Assembly: GCF_003253005.1 (NCBI RefSeq)
Contig: NZ_QEPZ01000001.1
Coordinates: 372,001-436,000 of the forward strand
Reading direction: 5' to 3'
From: Haemophilus parainfluenzae
Lineage (GTDB): Bacteria; Pseudomonadota; Gammaproteobacteria; Enterobacterales; Pasteurellaceae
DNA length: 64,000 nucleotides
Under the pieces are notes generated by a model. That model saw only the letters and a list, made by a program, of their open reading frames with translations, did not search any database and was not told the origin of the DNA. Made by a program: the position numbers and the translations under genes. Below, one piece after another: positions 19,313-30,907 of the stretch (position 1 is its first letter; every line of letters begins with the position of its first letter).

Positions 19313-20371
19313 TTAGAAGTATACACGCATACCTACACCGATAGCTCTGTCTTTAGTTTTACCATCGTAAGCATAACCACCATTTGCATTTTCAGCATAA
19401 TTTTTAGTTGTTACGTATTTACCTTCTAAGAACACTACGACTTGTTTATGAAGTTTGTAGTCTGCACCAAGTAAGAAACCGTGAGTTTTATCTTTGGTAG
19501 TTTCACCTTTTACGCGTTCATATAGGTAGTTACCATATACTTGAGATGCTGGAGTTACTTGATATGCAAAGCCTGGAGATACGTAGAATTTATTGGTTTT
19601 TGCATCATTTTCTTTTTCATGAGCATAACCAAAGTCACCAGTTAATGTGAAGTCGCCAAATTTATAACCTAATGATGCTAAAAAACCATCTAAACGGTGT
19701 TTATATGACGCATCAGTTTCAAAGCTAGTGTGGCCATAAGCGAAACGTGCATCTAAATCACCCACTGTATATAATGCACCTACAGCATAAGCATTTTTAA
19801 TACCTGGTTTTAGCAGTTTGCCTTTTTCATTATTTCTTTGACCAAAGTTATAGTTTGCACTTAATTGCAAACCTTCAATACCTTTATAGTCATAACGAAC
19901 TACACCAGTACCCGCAGTAGGAATATATTTACCTTTTGGAATGAAACCATATTCATAGTCAACCGCTTGGCTTAAATCATCTGCAATAGTTAACTGACGA
20001 CCAAATGTGATATCACCAGTTGCTTTACTACCTAAACCTACATAAGCACGTTTAGCGTAAAGTCTACCAAACTCATCACGAGAATCAGTATCATCAAAAC
20101 GGAATTCTAAACGACCTAATGCATAGAAATCGTTATCTAAATTATGTTTTACAGTGATGCCGAAACGTGAACCTGCATTACGTAAAGCTGAGTTAGCTGT
20201 TTTAGTTGACTTACCAGCGGCATCGTATTTTTTGCTATCCGCTTTTTCCATGATTAAACGAAGAGAACCGTTTAACTCAACTTTAGTACCTTCGTTGTCG
20301 TAAACTACTGCTGCGTTTGCTGCTGAAGCGGCAAATGCAGAAACGATTAATGCTGCTAGTGTCTTTTTCAT
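19313..20371 (-). CDS. ompP2: Outer-membrane porin, OmpP2 family
   Basis: General diffusion porin; 352 residues. Signal peptide MKKTLAALIVSAFAASAANA, mature start AVVYDNEGTKVELNGSLRL, a family-typical N-terminus; the C-terminus ends VGMRVYF with terminal Phe for barrel assembly. Alternating amphipathic strands run throughout, with Lys-rich, Gly-rich loops. In Haemophilus this protein is the main entry route for NAD precursors and small solutes. A long 5' region (about 190 bases) holds a weak CRP-like site. The symbol is given by family; P2 and other Pasteurellaceae porins (OmpC-like) are hard to separate by eye. Confidence 0.88.
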   Translation of the reverse strand: MKKTLAALIVSAFAASAANAAVVYDNEGTKVELNGSLRLIMEKADSKKYDAAGKSTKTANSALRNAGSRFGITVKHNLDNDFYALGRLEFRFDDTDSRDEFGRLYAKRAYVGLGSKATGDITFGRQLTIADDLSQAVDYEYGFIPKGKYIPTAGTGVVRYDYKGIEGLQLSANYNFGQRNNEKGKLLKPGIKNAYAVGALYTVGDLDARFAYGHTSFETDASYKHRLDGFLASLGYKFGDFTLTGDFGYAHEKENDAKTNKFYVSPGFAYQVTPASQVYGNYLYERVKGETTKDKTHGFLLGADYKLHKQVVVFLEGKYVTTKNYAENANGGYAYDGKTKDRAIGVGMRVYF

Positions 20372-20512
20372 AATTGTTATTCCTTTTGGTTGTTACCGAT
20401 GATTTTTGATTGAAGCAATTTTTCATAAAAGTTCAATCTCCGAAATAGACGTCGCAAATATTACAAAATAAACCTATAGTGTCAATGGAGGATCCCGACC
20501 AATGTTCTAAAA

Positions 20513-20528
20513 TCCGATCAAGATCACA
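20513..20528. promoter_or_regulatory. Weak CRP-like site upstream of the porin
   Basis: On the minus strand TGTGATCTTGATCGGA matches TGTGA-N6-TCACA at eight of ten positions, about 140-157 bases before the porin start. Confidence 0.3.
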
Positions 20529-20562
20529 TTTTTTGAACAAAAAAGGATATTTTTTGAGCAAA

Positions 20563-21546
20563 CTAAGCGCATTCCACCGAAAATGAAATCACCTCTTTAA
20601 TGCTTTTAGCGCCTAATGCAATCATAATTAAACGATCAACACCTAAAGCAACGCCTGACGTATTCGGAATGCCCGCTTGTAATGCAGCAAGAAAACGATG
20701 ATCAATTTCACGTTGTGGCAAACCAGCTCTTGCACGTAGGCGATTATCTTGCTCAAAACGATGTTGTTGTTCACGAGCATCTGTAAGCTCATGAAAACCG
20801 TTGGCTAGCTCTAATCCTTTATAATAGAACTCAAAGCGTTCTGCTACTCGGCTATCTTCAGGACTAAGCTGCGCAAGTGCCGCTTGGGAAGAAGGGAAAT
20901 GATAAACGGCGACTGGCGTCTCTTGACCAATTTTAGGTTCTACCACTTCACTGAATAGAAATTGTAATAAAGTATCACGATCCTCATCTTCATCTGCCAT
21001 AAAGTTGTATTTACGTGCAACTTCCACCAATTCTTGACGAGTCGCTGATAATGGATCTAATCCTACATATTCTTGGAAGACAAATTGATAACTTAAAGTT
21101 TCTGCGGGTTTACAATCGAGAATCTGTTGTAGTAAATCATCGACTTCATTCATCAGACGGTACATATCAAAGTGCGGTCGATACCATTCGAGCATAGTAA
21201 ATTCCGGATTATGGCGATTGCCCGCTTCTTCATTACGGAATACTTTACCAATTTGAAAGATCGGTCCACTGCCTGCCGCCAGTAAACGCTTCATGTGATA
21301 TTCCGGACTTGTGGAAAGCCAGAGCATTTTCGACAGTTCATCAAAAGGGGCAACAAATTCTGTATTAAAGGTGGAAAGATGAAGATCCGTCACGCCAAAT
21401 TCACTTAAAACTGGAGTTTCTACTTCTAGTAATCCACGTTCAGTAAAGAACTGGCGAATATCAGCAATAATTTTGGCTCTCGCCAATAAGTTTTTAATTG
21501 ATGCGGAAGGTTGCCATTCTATTTTTTTATCGCTAAGTGCGGTCAT
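20563..21546 (-). CDS. epmA: Elongation factor P--(R)-beta-lysine ligase
   Basis: Class II lysyl-tRNA-synthetase-like enzyme that attaches (R)-beta-lysine to EF-P. 327 residues from ATG 21546, which has GGAG six bases upstream; an in-frame GTG at 21564 lies before that SD and is rejected. Motif 2 [18 protein letters not shown] and motif 3 [15 protein letters not shown] are clear, and the tRNA-binding OB domain of true LysRS is missing, as expected. The first codons (ATG ACC GCA CTT) are themselves a reverse USS core. Confidence 0.95.
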   Translation of the reverse strand: MTALSDKKIEWQPSASIKNLLARAKIIADIRQFFTERGLLEVETPVLSEFGVTDLHLSTFNTEFVAPFDELSKMLWLSTSPEYHMKRLLAAGSGPIFQIGKVFRNEEAGNRHNPEFTMLEWYRPHFDMYRLMNEVDDLLQQILDCKPAETLSYQFVFQEYVGLDPLSATRQELVEVARKYNFMADEDEDRDTLLQFLFSEVVEPKIGQETPVAVYHFPSSQAALAQLSPEDSRVAERFEFYYKGLELANGFHELTDAREQQHRFEQDNRLRARAGLPQREIDHRFLAALQAGIPNTSGVALGVDRLIMIALGAKSIKEVISFSVECA

Positions 21547-21679
21547 TTTTTTCTCCGTTTTCACCTTTAAAATGAATTAGACTATTGTAAACAAGAGTAA
21601 TTTTTAACTCAATAATCCGACTAAATCATTCTTAAACGAAAACGGTTATCATCTAAAAATATATAAAAAAGTAACTTTT

Positions 21680-21693
21680 TTGAGTTAGATCAC
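21680..21693. promoter_or_regulatory. Candidate FNR site upstream of frdA
   Basis: TTGAG-TTAG-ATCAC matches TTGAT-N4-ATCAA at eight of ten positions, about 135 bases before frdA. Fumarate reductase operons are anaerobically induced by FNR in related bacteria. Confidence 0.45.
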
Positions 21694-21825
21694 ACTTTTG
21701 ATATTTTATCCGTTTATTCGGGAAAAAAGGTTACTAATTTGTGAACAAAAGTGGCAGAATGACAACATATCCCCTATTTATTTAGGGCATTTTATTTTTT
21801 TACTTTCTATTGATTGGAGGATATC

Positions 21826-23625
21826 GTGCAAACGGTTAATGTCGATATTGCTATTGTTGGCGCTGGTGGTGGCGGTTTACGTGCCGCAATTGCAGCAGCA
21901 GAAGCAAACCCTAACTTAAAGATCGCATTAGTTTCTAAGGTTTATCCTATGCGTAGCCATACGGTTGCAGCAGAAGGTGGTGCGGCCGCAGTAATTAAAG
22001 AGGAAGATTCCTACGATAAACACTTCCACGATACCGTTGCCGGTGGTGACTGGTTATGTGAACAAGATGTGGTGGAATATTTCGTTGAACATTCTCCAGT
22101 GGAAATGACTCAACTTGAACGTTGGGGCTGCCCTTGGAGCCGTAAAGCCGATGGTGATGTAAACGTGCGTCGTTTCGGTGGGATGAAAATCGAACGTACT
22201 TGGTTCGCAGCAGATAAAACCGGTTTCCACTTATTACATACTCTTTTCCAAACATCCATTCAATATCCACAAATTCAACGCTTTGACGAGCACTTCGTTT
22301 TAGACATCTTAGTTGATGATGGTCACGCTCGTGGTATGGTTGCGATGAATATGATGGAAGGTACACTTGTTCAAATCAACGCAAATGCGGTTGTGATTGC
22401 AACAGGCGGTGGCTGTCGTGCATTTAAATTTAACACCAACGGCGGTATCGTAACAGGTGATGGCTTATCAATGGCATATCGTCACGGTGTTCCACTTCGT
22501 GATATGGAATTCGTCCAATACCATCCAACCGGCTTACCGAACACCGGTATCTTAATGACTGAAGGTTGTCGTGGTGAAGGCGGTATCTTAGTGAATAAAA
22601 ACGGCTATCGTTATTTACAAGATTATGGTCTAGGTCCTGAAACCCCAATCGGTAAGCCTGAAAACAAATATATGGAACTTGGTCCACGTGATAAAGTTTC
22701 ACAGGCGTTCTGGCAAGAATGGAAAAAAGGTAACACCTTAAAAACGGCAAAAGGTGTTGATGTGGTTCACCTTGACTTACGTCACTTAGGTGAAAAATAT
22801 TTACATGAGCGTCTTCCATTCATTTGTGAATTAGCCAGTGCTTATGAAGGTGTAAACCCAGTTAATGAACCAATCCCAGTTCGCCCGGTTGTTCACTACA
22901 CCATGGGTGGTATTGAAGTGGATTACAACAGCGAAACTCGCATTAAAGGTTTATTTGCTGTGGGTGAATGTGCATCTTCTGGTTTACATGGTGCAAACCG
23001 TTTAGGTTCTAACTCGCTTGCGGAATTAGTGGTTTTAGGCCGTGTTGCAGGTGAATATGCCGCACAACGTGCAGCAGAAGCTCAATCTACAAATCGTGCT
23101 GCAGTTGATGCACAAGCGCAAGATGTTGTCGCTCGCCTTAAAGCGCTTTATGACCAAGAAGGTAATGAATCTTGGTCTGAAATTCGTGATGAAATGGGTA
23201 CCGTAATGGAAGAAGGTTGTGGTATCTACCGTGACCAAGAAAGCATGCAAAAAGCAGTAGATAAAATTGCTGAGCTTAAAGAACGTTATAAACGTATTCG
23301 TGTTGCAGACCGTTCAAGCGTATTCAATACCGATGTGCTTTACACTGTAGAATTAGGTTACATCCTTGATGTGGCACAATCTATTGCCAACTCTGCAATT
23401 GAACGTAAAGAGTCTCGTGGTGCACACCAACGCTTAGACTATACTGAACGTGATGATGTGAATTATTTAAAACACACCCTTGCTTACTACAATGGCGATG
23501 ATGCACCGCGTATTGAATACAGCCCGGTGAAAATCACTAAATCTCAACCAGCAAAACGTGTTTATGGTGCTGAAGCAGAAGCGGCAGAAGCGGCTGCGAA
23601 AGCTAAGGAGCAAGCAAATGGCTAA
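21826..23625 (+). CDS. frdA: Fumarate reductase flavoprotein subunit
   Basis: Catalytic subunit that reduces fumarate to succinate at the end of anaerobic respiration. 599 residues from GTG 21826, preceded by GGAGG; an in-frame TTG at 21814 lies in the SD and is rejected. FAD site [15 protein letters not shown], flavin-linking His in [10 protein letters not shown], active-site HPTGLP and READ-type motif RGEGGIL, and [19 protein letters not shown]. It tracks E. coli FrdA almost throughout. First gene of frdABCD; its stop overlaps frdB. Confidence 0.98.
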   Translation: MQTVNVDIAIVGAGGGGLRAAIAAAEANPNLKIALVSKVYPMRSHTVAAEGGAAAVIKEEDSYDKHFHDTVAGGDWLCEQDVVEYFVEHSPVEMTQLERWGCPWSRKADGDVNVRRFGGMKIERTWFAADKTGFHLLHTLFQTSIQYPQIQRFDEHFVLDILVDDGHARGMVAMNMMEGTLVQINANAVVIATGGGCRAFKFNTNGGIVTGDGLSMAYRHGVPLRDMEFVQYHPTGLPNTGILMTEGCRGEGGILVNKNGYRYLQDYGLGPETPIGKPENKYMELGPRDKVSQAFWQEWKKGNTLKTAKGVDVVHLDLRHLGEKYLHERLPFICELASAYEGVNPVNEPIPVRPVVHYTMGGIEVDYNSETRIKGLFAVGECASSGLHGANRLGSNSLAELVVLGRVAGEYAAQRAAEAQSTNRAAVDAQAQDVVARLKALYDQEGNESWSEIRDEMGTVMEEGCGIYRDQESMQKAVDKIAELKERYKRIRVADRSSVFNTDVLYTVELGYILDVAQSIANSAIERKESRGAHQRLDYTERDDVNYLKHTLAYYNGDDAPRIEYSPVKITKSQPAKRVYGAEAEAAEAAAKAKEQANG

Positions 23626-24388
23626 TTCACCAGTAATGACTGTAGAAGTATTACGCTACAACCCAGAAAATGATCAAGAGCCACATTTAAGCTCTTATCA
23701 AGTACCTTATGATAACCAAACTTCTCTTTTAGATGCGTTAGGTTACATTAAAGATAAACTTGAACCGTCTCTTTCTTATCGCTGGTCTTGCCGTATGGCG
23801 ATCTGCGGTTCTTGTGGGATGATGGTGAATAACAAACCTAAATTGGCTTGTAAGACATTCTTACGTGATTACAGCGGCCATATGCGTATTGAACCATTAG
23901 CAAACTTCCCTATTGAACGCGACTTAGTGGTTGATTTAAGCCACTTTATAGAAAGTTTAGAGGCAATTAAACCTTATATTATTGGTAACGAAGCACCAGC
24001 ATTAGATGGTAAACCACATCCATCAAAAGAATTGCAAGTAAGCCGTACTAAACAAACGCCGGCACAACTTGAAAAATATCGTCAATTCTCAATGTGTATC
24101 AACTGTGGTTTATGCTATGCGGCTTGTCCACAATTTGGTTTAAACCCTGAATTCTTAGGCCCTGCAGCGATTACAATGGCACACCGTTACAACCTTGATA
24201 ACCGTGATCATGGTAAGGCACAACGTATGCCATTATTAAATGGTAAAAACGGTGTTTGGAGCTGTACTTTCGTTGGTTATTGTTCTGAAGTGTGTCCAAA
24301 ACACGTGGATCCAGCTTCAGCAATCAACCAAGGCAAAGTGGAAAGTGCCAAAGATTATGTTATCTCAATGCTAAAACCAAAAGGCTAA
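23618..24388 (+). CDS. frdB: Fumarate reductase iron-sulfur subunit
   Basis: Electron-transfer subunit. 256 residues from ATG 23618, overlapping the end of frdA by eight bases; further upstream in-frame starts would run deep into frdA. Cluster ligands seen in order: [2Fe-2S] in [13 protein letters not shown] and LAC, [4Fe-4S] in [12 protein letters not shown], and [3Fe-4S] in [17 protein letters not shown]. Confidence 0.98.
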   Translation: MANSPVMTVEVLRYNPENDQEPHLSSYQVPYDNQTSLLDALGYIKDKLEPSLSYRWSCRMAICGSCGMMVNNKPKLACKTFLRDYSGHMRIEPLANFPIERDLVVDLSHFIESLEAIKPYIIGNEAPALDGKPHPSKELQVSRTKQTPAQLEKYRQFSMCINCGLCYAACPQFGLNPEFLGPAAITMAHRYNLDNRDHGKAQRMPLLNGKNGVWSCTFVGYCSEVCPKHVDPASAINQGKVESAKDYVISMLKPKG

Positions 24389-24398
24389 GGGGAAGAAT

Positions 24399-24809
24399 AT
24401 GTCAGTAACAGTAAGTAAACGCAAAAAATATGTTCGCCCAATGACGGCTACTTGGTGGAAAAAATTGGATTTCTACAAAGCATATATGGTGCGCGAAGCA
24501 ACCTCTATCTTTGCTGTATGGTTCTGCATTGTATTGCTTTATGGTGTACTTTGCCTTGCAAGCAATCCTGAACCTGGCTTAGGTATTGTTGATTTCATTG
24601 GCTTCTTAAGAAATCCAATTGTGGTGTTCTTAAATATCATCACATTAATTGCGACCTTATATCACACTGCAACTTATTTCGTGATGACCCCAAAAGTGAT
24701 GAACATCATTGTTAAAAATGAGCGTTTACCACATCACGTGTTAAGAAATGCACTTTGGGCAGTTACAGCTGTGATTAGTGTTATCGCATTAATTTTAGTT
24801 TATATGTAG
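24399..24809 (+). CDS. frdC: Fumarate reductase membrane anchor subunit C
   Basis: 136-residue membrane subunit that, with FrdD, anchors FrdAB and binds menaquinol. Begins [20 protein letters not shown] with three hydrophobic helices (about 30-52, 65-90, 108-130), as in E. coli FrdC (131). SD GGGGAAG precedes it; ten bases after frdB. Confidence 0.95.
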   Translation: MSVTVSKRKKYVRPMTATWWKKLDFYKAYMVREATSIFAVWFCIVLLYGVLCLASNPEPGLGIVDFIGFLRNPIVVFLNIITLIATLYHTATYFVMTPKVMNIIVKNERLPHHVLRNALWAVTAVISVIALILVYM

Positions 24810-24820
24810 GGAGAGAAAAA

Positions 24821-25165
24821 ATGGTCGAACAAAATCCAAAACGCTCTGGTGAACCACCAGTATGGTTGATGTTTGGTGCTGGCGGGACTGTCAGTGCGAT
24901 TTTCTTCCCTGTGGTAATCTTAATCCTTGGTTTATTGTTACCATTCGGATTAATTGATCCACATAACTTAATTACATTCGCTTATTCATGGATCGGAAAA
25001 TTAGTTATCTTAGTTTTAACCATTTTCCCAATGTGGTGTGGTTTACATCGTATCCATCATGCGATGCACGATCTTAAAATTCACGTGCCCACAGGCGGAT
25101 TTATCTTCTACGGCCTCGCAACCATTTACACTGTTTGGGTGTTATTTGCCGTATTAGGTTTGTAA
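24821..25165 (+). CDS. frdD: Fumarate reductase membrane anchor subunit D
   Basis: 114-residue anchor with three hydrophobic helices; [15 protein letters not shown] near the N-terminus and [15 protein letters not shown] in the loop before helix three are family features. Last gene of frdABCD, followed by an inverted USS terminator. Confidence 0.95.
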   Translation: MVEQNPKRSGEPPVWLMFGAGGTVSAIFFPVVILILGLLLPFGLIDPHNLITFAYSWIGKLVILVLTIFPMWCGLHRIHHAMHDLKIHVPTGGFIFYGLATIYTVWVLFAVLGL

Positions 25166-25189
25166 TTTAAAAATACTAAATTGATAGGT

Positions 25190-25222
25190 AAAAGTGCGGT
25201 CAAAAAATGACCGCACTTTTTT
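25190..25222 (+). terminator. Terminator of frdABCD (inverted USS pair)
   Basis: AAAAGTGCGGTCA and TGACCGCACTTTTTT with a short loop and T-run. Confidence 0.85.
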
Positions 25223-25265
25223 ATTCTCAAAGAATCACTAAAATATTTTCTTAATCCAGAAAAAC

Positions 25266-25294
25266 AAAAAAACCCGACATAACGTCGGGTTTTC
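25266..25294 (-). terminator. Terminator of the rpsF-rplI operon
   Basis: AAAACCCGAC / GTCGGGTTTT hairpin after the rplI stop on the minus strand. Confidence 0.85.
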
Positions 25295-25315
25295 TTTTAT
25301 CAAAAACTTTGATAA

Positions 25316-25765
25316 TTATTCTGCAACAACGATAACATCTAATGTTGCAAATACTTCGCCGTGAAGTTGGAAACGAACATCGTGGTCACCAAGAGTACGG
25401 ATTGGACCGTTTGGTAAACGAACTTCACTTTTCGCAATTTCAACGCCTGCTGCAGTTACTGCTTCTGCTACATCACGAGTAGTGATTGCGCCGAATAAAC
25501 GACCTTCATCACCTGCTTTAGATGCGATAGTTACAGAACCTAATGCAGTCACTTGTGCTGCGCGAGCTTGAGCTGCTGCAAGATTTGCTGCTGCCGCTGC
25601 TTCTAACTCTGCACGACGTGCTTCAAAGTGTTCAATGTTAGCTTTAGTTGCCATAACTGCTTTACCTTGTGGGATTAAGAAGTTACGAGCGAAACCAGAT
25701 TTAACATTAACTTGATCACCTACGTTACCTAGGTGAACGATTTTATCTAAAAGAATTACTTGCAT
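25316..25765 (-). CDS. rplI: 50S ribosomal protein L9
   Basis: 149 residues, the same as E. coli. N-terminal domain [22 protein letters not shown] with [13 protein letters not shown], an Ala-rich central helix (residues about 40-80) and the C-terminal domain with [15 protein letters not shown]. Last gene of rpsF-priB-rpsR-rplI. Confidence 0.98.
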   Translation of the reverse strand: MQVILLDKIVHLGNVGDQVNVKSGFARNFLIPQGKAVMATKANIEHFEARRAELEAAAAANLAAAQARAAQVTALGSVTIASKAGDEGRLFGAITTRDVAEAVTAAGVEIAKSEVRLPNGPIRTLGDHDVRFQLHGEVFATLDVIVVAE

Positions 25766-25779
25766 TTCCTAACTCCTTC

Positions 25780-26334
<555 letters not shown>

Positions 26335-26348
<14 letters not shown>

Positions 26349-26712
26349 CCTCAAAATCGTTGTTTTCAACTTCAGCTAAAGGTTTACGTTCTTCTTTAGC
26401 CGCTTTCATTGGGGACGCTTCGGTTACGGCGTGCTTAGTATGGATAACAAGACTGCGTAATACAGCATCGTTATAACGGAAAGTCGTTTCTAGCTCGTCG
26501 ATGACTTGTTGAGGCGCTTCTACATTCATAAGCACATAGTGTGCTTTGTGTAATTTGTTAATTGGGTACGCTAATTGACGACGACCCCAATCTTCTAGGC
26601 GATGAACTTGACCACCAGCTTCTTTAACAGAACCTGTGTAACGTTCGATCATACCTGGTACTTGCTCGCTTTGGTCCGGATGAACCATAAACACGATTTC
26701 GTAGTGACGCAT
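26335..26712 (-). CDS. rpsF: 30S ribosomal protein S6
   Basis: 125 residues: [25 protein letters not shown], then [21 protein letters not shown] and a C-terminal acidic tail ending NNDFEDAEE, the part that E. coli RimK extends with glutamate. First gene of the operon. Confidence 0.98.
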
Positions 26713-26736
26713 TACTGCTCCTTACGGGTTAATCAG

Positions 26737-26770
26737 CCTTTGACGTAGATTAGCCACCAATCTGCAAAGG
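26737..26770 (-). promoter_or_regulatory. Structured leader of rpsF, candidate S6:S18-binding motif
   Basis: Just before rpsF, minus-strand CCTTTG-C-AGATT-GGTGGCT-AATCT-ACGT-CAAAGG folds into two stacked stems with an asymmetric internal loop. rpsF leaders that bind the S6:S18 complex are known in many bacteria, and the loop has GGTGGC as in the 16S rRNA binding region (from memory). Class membership is inferred, not computed. Confidence 0.45.
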
Positions 26771-26858
26771 CAAGGAACGAAAAAATGAACGTGGCTAAGG
26801 GCGCTGATTATACAGATTTTTTTCTAGACTTCAAATAATTTGTATGCTTTTCAAACAA

Positions 26859-26887
26859 AAAAAGCCGATATCAACATATCGGCTTTT
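26859..26887 (-). terminator. Terminator of infA
   Basis: AAAAGCCGATAT / ATATCGGCTTTT, four-base loop, 17 bases after the infA stop. Confidence 0.88.
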
Positions 26888-26903
26888 CTTTTTCATTTCC
26901 ATA

Positions 26904-27448
<545 letters not shown>

Positions 27449-28126
27449 ATGGCTATACCTAAAATAATTGTAATTAGCTTAAAAAACTCAACAAGAAGAG
27501 AAAACATTGCTAAACGTCTTTCAGGATTAGGATTAGACTTTATTTTTTTTGATGCAACTGATGGAAAAACACTGCCAACTTCAGTTTTAGAATCTGTTGA
27601 TTATGATTTCTATCCAAAACACTATTTATCACCGAAACCATTAACACTTGGCGAAATTGGTTGCGCCATAAGCCACATTAAGGTTTATGAGCATATTGTA
27701 GAAAACAATATTGAAAGTGCCATTATTCTTGAAGACGATGCTATAGTTTCACATTATTTTGAGGAAATTGTTCAGGATGCGTTAAATAAAGTTGGAAAAA
27801 AGTATGATTTGATCTTTTTAGATCATGGAAAAGCCAAATCACATCTTTGTAAGAAAAAACTTTATGAAGGCTATCGACTTGTACATTATAAGTCTCCTTC
27901 GAAAAATTCTAAGCGGTTTATTACCTGTACTGCCGCATATTTAATTACACATTTTGGGGCTTCAAAATTGCTTAACTATGCTTATCCTGTACGAATGCCT
28001 TCAGACTACTTAACAGGACTTATTCAAAAAAACAAAATGAATGCCTATGGAATCGAACCACCTTGTGTATTCAGAGGGTTGAGTATTGATTCTGAAATAA
28101 ATCAAGTAGAAGAGAGATATGAATAA
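27449..28126 (+). CDS. losA: Glycosyltransferase family 25, LOS biosynthesis (LosA/LbgA type)
   Basis: 225 residues. N-terminus IPKIIVISLKNSTRRENIAKRL, central LGEIGCAISHIKVYEHIV and LEDDAIVS are the GT25 motifs; relatives transfer galactose to lipooligosaccharide. The pairing with a GT9 gene and the position between infA and rsmA match the losAB locus of H. influenzae and lbgAB of H. ducreyi. Start supported by AAGGG six bases upstream; a TAA at 27407-27409 blocks any N-terminal extension. No octanucleotide repeat lies in the coding region, unlike phase-variable losA alleles. AT-rich compared with neighbours. The exact sugar is not determined. Confidence 0.8.
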   Translation: MAIPKIIVISLKNSTRRENIAKRLSGLGLDFIFFDATDGKTLPTSVLESVDYDFYPKHYLSPKPLTLGEIGCAISHIKVYEHIVENNIESAIILEDDAIVSHYFEEIVQDALNKVGKKYDLIFLDHGKAKSHLCKKKLYEGYRLVHYKSPSKNSKRFITCTAAYLITHFGASKLLNYAYPVRMPSDYLTGLIQKNKMNAYGIEPPCVFRGLSIDSEINQVEERYE

Positions 28127-29150
28127 GTTAAAAGCCCTAAGGTTAAAAATAGGGAAATGGATACTCGATAAATCATCGAGAGTAAATAATCCCCAAAGTT
28201 TAGAACATCCTAAGAGTTTATTATTTTTGCGACAAGATGGGAAAATTGGCGACTATATCGTGAGTTCTTTTGTTTTTCGGGAAATAAAGAAATTTAACCC
28301 TTTGATAAAAATTGGTGTCATCTGCACGAAACAGAACGCTTATCTGTTTCAAAGAAACCATAACATTGATGAGATTTATCTTGTAAAGAAAAGAAACATT
28401 CTCGACTACATCAAGACGGCACTGTTCATTAGAAAAGAAAGATATGATGTTGTCATAGATCCAACTCTTGTACTTAGAAACCGAGACTTGTTGTTATTGA
28501 GAATACTCAATGCCCGTAATTATATCGGCTATAGAAAAGCAGATTATAATATTTTTAATATAAATATTACTAAAGACGGCCATTTTTCAGAAATTTACAA
28601 AGGAGCTTTAGCTCTGTCAAATATTAGTCTAAGTGATGATCGCTATGACGTTCCGCAAGATGACTTAATTAAAAAAGAAATTCTTCAGTTTATTACGGAC
28701 AACAAGTTAAATAACTTTATTGCCATTAACTTCTATGGAAATGGCAAAAATAGAAAGTTTGATGAGACTCACATTGTAGATTATTTAACATATATTAGAG
28801 ACTCTCATAAACATCAATTAGTATTACTTTCAACGCCTGATACTTATGAGCATTTAAGTAGAATCGCTACTCAATTTAATGATATATTTGTTTATCCAAA
28901 TCCTCACACAACGATCTATCATACAATTGAATTGATTAGAAACTGTGCTCTACTTATTTCGGTTGATACATCAACGGTTCATATCGCTTCGGGGTTAAAT
29001 AAACCTATGATTTGTTTTTACTCGCAAGACAAAGAAAATTTTACGCACTGGCATCCCAATTCTAAGAATGTATGCCATATTATTCATTACTACGATAATG
29101 TTAATGAGATCTCCCCGAGAGAAATAAAACCAGAATGGCTAGATATTTAA
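28119..29150 (+). CDS. losB: Glycosyltransferase family 9 heptosyltransferase-like (LosB/LbgB type)
   Basis: 343 residues. Two-domain GT-B fold; N-terminal LLFLRQDGKIGDYIVSSFVF is the GT9 opening and SVDTSTVHIASGLNKPMICFYS near residue 285 the nucleotide-sugar site. The H. ducreyi relative LbgB is a D-glycero-D-manno-heptosyltransferase, so a similar outer-core heptose transfer is inferred. Starts eight bases before the losA stop, so the two are translationally coupled. AT-rich with Lys/Asn/Ile bias, suggesting an exchanged LOS module. Confidence 0.8.
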   Translation: MNKLKALRLKIGKWILDKSSRVNNPQSLEHPKSLLFLRQDGKIGDYIVSSFVFREIKKFNPLIKIGVICTKQNAYLFQRNHNIDEIYLVKKRNILDYIKTALFIRKERYDVVIDPTLVLRNRDLLLLRILNARNYIGYRKADYNIFNINITKDGHFSEIYKGALALSNISLSDDRYDVPQDDLIKKEILQFITDNKLNNFIAINFYGNGKNRKFDETHIVDYLTYIRDSHKHQLVLLSTPDTYEHLSRIATQFNDIFVYPNPHTTIYHTIELIRNCALLISVDTSTVHIASGLNKPMICFYSQDKENFTHWHPNSKNVCHIIHYYDNVNEISPREIKPEWLDI

Positions 29151-29191
29151 AAATGCCTGCCACAAACTTTATCATTTATTAGATTATTTTT

Positions 29192-30055
29192 ATGAATTCA
29201 AAAAAACACTTAGGTCATACCGCCCGTAAACGCTTCGGACAAAACTTTTTACATGATGCTTCTGTGATTCAAGGTATCGTGGCGGCGATTTACCCACAAC
29301 CTAATCAATTCTTAGTGGAAATTGGTCCGGGACTTGGCGCATTAACAGAGCCAGTTGGTGAACTTGTCGATCATCTAACAGTGGTAGAGCTTGACCGAGA
29401 CCTTGCAGAACGTTTACGTCACCATCCATTTTTACATCAAAAACTCACCGTTATTGAAACGGATGCGATGCAATTTGATTTTGGTGAGCTTTATACAAAA
29501 GAAAATTTGGCAGAAAAAGGTCAGAAATTACGTGTGTTTGGTAACTTGCCATACAACATTTCTACGCCATTAATGTTCCACTTATTTAAGTATCATGATG
29601 TGATTCAAGATATGCACTTTATGCTACAAAAAGAAGTGGTAAAACGCTTATGCGCAGGGCCAAATAGTAAAGCTTACGGTCGCTTAACTGTTATGGCGCA
29701 ATATTTCTGCCAAGTGATGCCTGTACTTGAAGTGCCACCTTCTGCATTTAAACCTGCCCCGAAAGTGGATTCAGCTGTTGTGCGTTTAATTCCGCATAAG
29801 GAATTGCCGCACCCTGTAAAAGATTTATATTGGTTGAACCGTGTTTGCTCCCAAGCGTTCAATCAACGCCGTAAAACGCTGCGTAATGCACTCTCAACAT
29901 TATTTTCACCTGAAAATCTGACCGCACTTGGTATTGATTTAAATGTACGCGCAGAAAATTTGGCTATCGCAGATTATGCACATTTAGCGAACTGGTTGGC
30001 GGATAATCCACCAGCCGATATCAATAAAGATGAAATCTTATATTCAGAAGAGTAA
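29192..30055 (+). CDS. rsmA: 16S rRNA (adenine1518-N6/1519-N6)-dimethyltransferase
   Basis: KsgA/RsmA dimethylates two adenines at the 3' end of 16S rRNA. 287 residues with [17 protein letters not shown] site [14 protein letters not shown], the catalytic NLPYN in [10 protein letters not shown] and the C-terminal [12 protein letters not shown]. Follows losB by 41 bases. In H. influenzae Rd, as I recall, lic2A lies between ksgA and apaH; here apaH follows directly. Confidence 0.97.
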   Translation: MNSKKHLGHTARKRFGQNFLHDASVIQGIVAAIYPQPNQFLVEIGPGLGALTEPVGELVDHLTVVELDRDLAERLRHHPFLHQKLTVIETDAMQFDFGELYTKENLAEKGQKLRVFGNLPYNISTPLMFHLFKYHDVIQDMHFMLQKEVVKRLCAGPNSKAYGRLTVMAQYFCQVMPVLEVPPSAFKPAPKVDSAVVRLIPHKELPHPVKDLYWLNRVCSQAFNQRRKTLRNALSTLFSPENLTALGIDLNVRAENLAIADYAHLANWLADNPPADINKDEILYSEE

Positions 30056-30070
30056 AAAGAGCGGTCAAAA

Positions 30071-30898
30071 ATGGCAACCTATTTCGTCGGTGATTTGCAA
30101 GGCTGTTATGATGAATTACAGCTTTTATTAGAACGTGTAGATTTCAATCCTACGCAAGATAAACTTTATCTTGTTGGGGATCTTGTCGCGCGTGGGGATA
30201 AATCACTTGAATGTCTTCGTTTTGTAAAATCCATTGGCAATGCAGCACAGACAGTGCTGGGCAATCATGATTTACATTTAATTGCGACCGCACTGGGTAT
30301 TAAAAAAGTAAAACCGCGTGATCGTGTTGATGCCATTTTTAATGCACCGGATTTTGATGAACTGATTCATTGGTTACGCCATCAGCCATTACTTGTGCAT
30401 AATAAAGAATTAAACTTCCTGATGGCACATGCTGGTATTTCGCCTGATTGGGATTTGGAAACAGCGAAATCTTGTGCGGCTGAAGTTGAACAGATTTTAC
30501 AGTACGGCGATTTTCATTATCTCATTGAAAATATGTATTCTGAACAGCCCGATCGTTGGTCGCCAGATTTGCAGGGCTTAGCGCGCCATCGTTACATTAT
30601 TAATGCTTTCACTCGTATGCGTTTTTGCTATTTGGATCATCGCTTTGATTTTGCCTGCAAATATCCTTTAAAAGATGCGCCAGCCGAGCTCACACCTTGG
30701 TTTAATTTAGATAATCCACTTTATAAACAAATTCCCATTGTCTTTGGACATTGGGCAAGTTTAGTTGATGAGCTTACTCCGCTAGGTATCTATGCCCTAG
30801 ATACTGGTTGTGTGTGGAATAATCGAATGACCCTGTTACGTTGGGAAGACAAACAGTTCTTCACGCAAAGTGCGGTCAAAAATTACAGTGATTTTTAA
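30071..30898 (+). CDS. apaH: Bis(5'-nucleosyl)-tetraphosphatase, symmetrical
   Basis: Hydrolyses Ap4A to two ADP. 275 residues with PPP-family metal motifs GDLQGC (residues 7-12), [10 protein letters not shown] and LGNHDLH, and the late [10 protein letters not shown] and FGHWASL. Starts 15 bases after rsmA, with the upstream AGCGGTC (USS fragment) instead of a clear SD. Confidence 0.97.
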   Translation: MATYFVGDLQGCYDELQLLLERVDFNPTQDKLYLVGDLVARGDKSLECLRFVKSIGNAAQTVLGNHDLHLIATALGIKKVKPRDRVDAIFNAPDFDELIHWLRHQPLLVHNKELNFLMAHAGISPDWDLETAKSCAAEVEQILQYGDFHYLIENMYSEQPDRWSPDLQGLARHRYIINAFTRMRFCYLDHRFDFACKYPLKDAPAELTPWFNLDNPLYKQIPIVFGHWASLVDELTPLGIYALDTGCVWNNRMTLLRWEDKQFFTQSAVKNYSDF

Positions 30899-30907
30899 GG
30901 AAATGCT

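Noticed and set aside
21698..21919. Short plus-strand frame before frdA
   Set aside because: Overlaps the frdA start in another frame with no SD; frdA GTG with GGAGG is much stronger.
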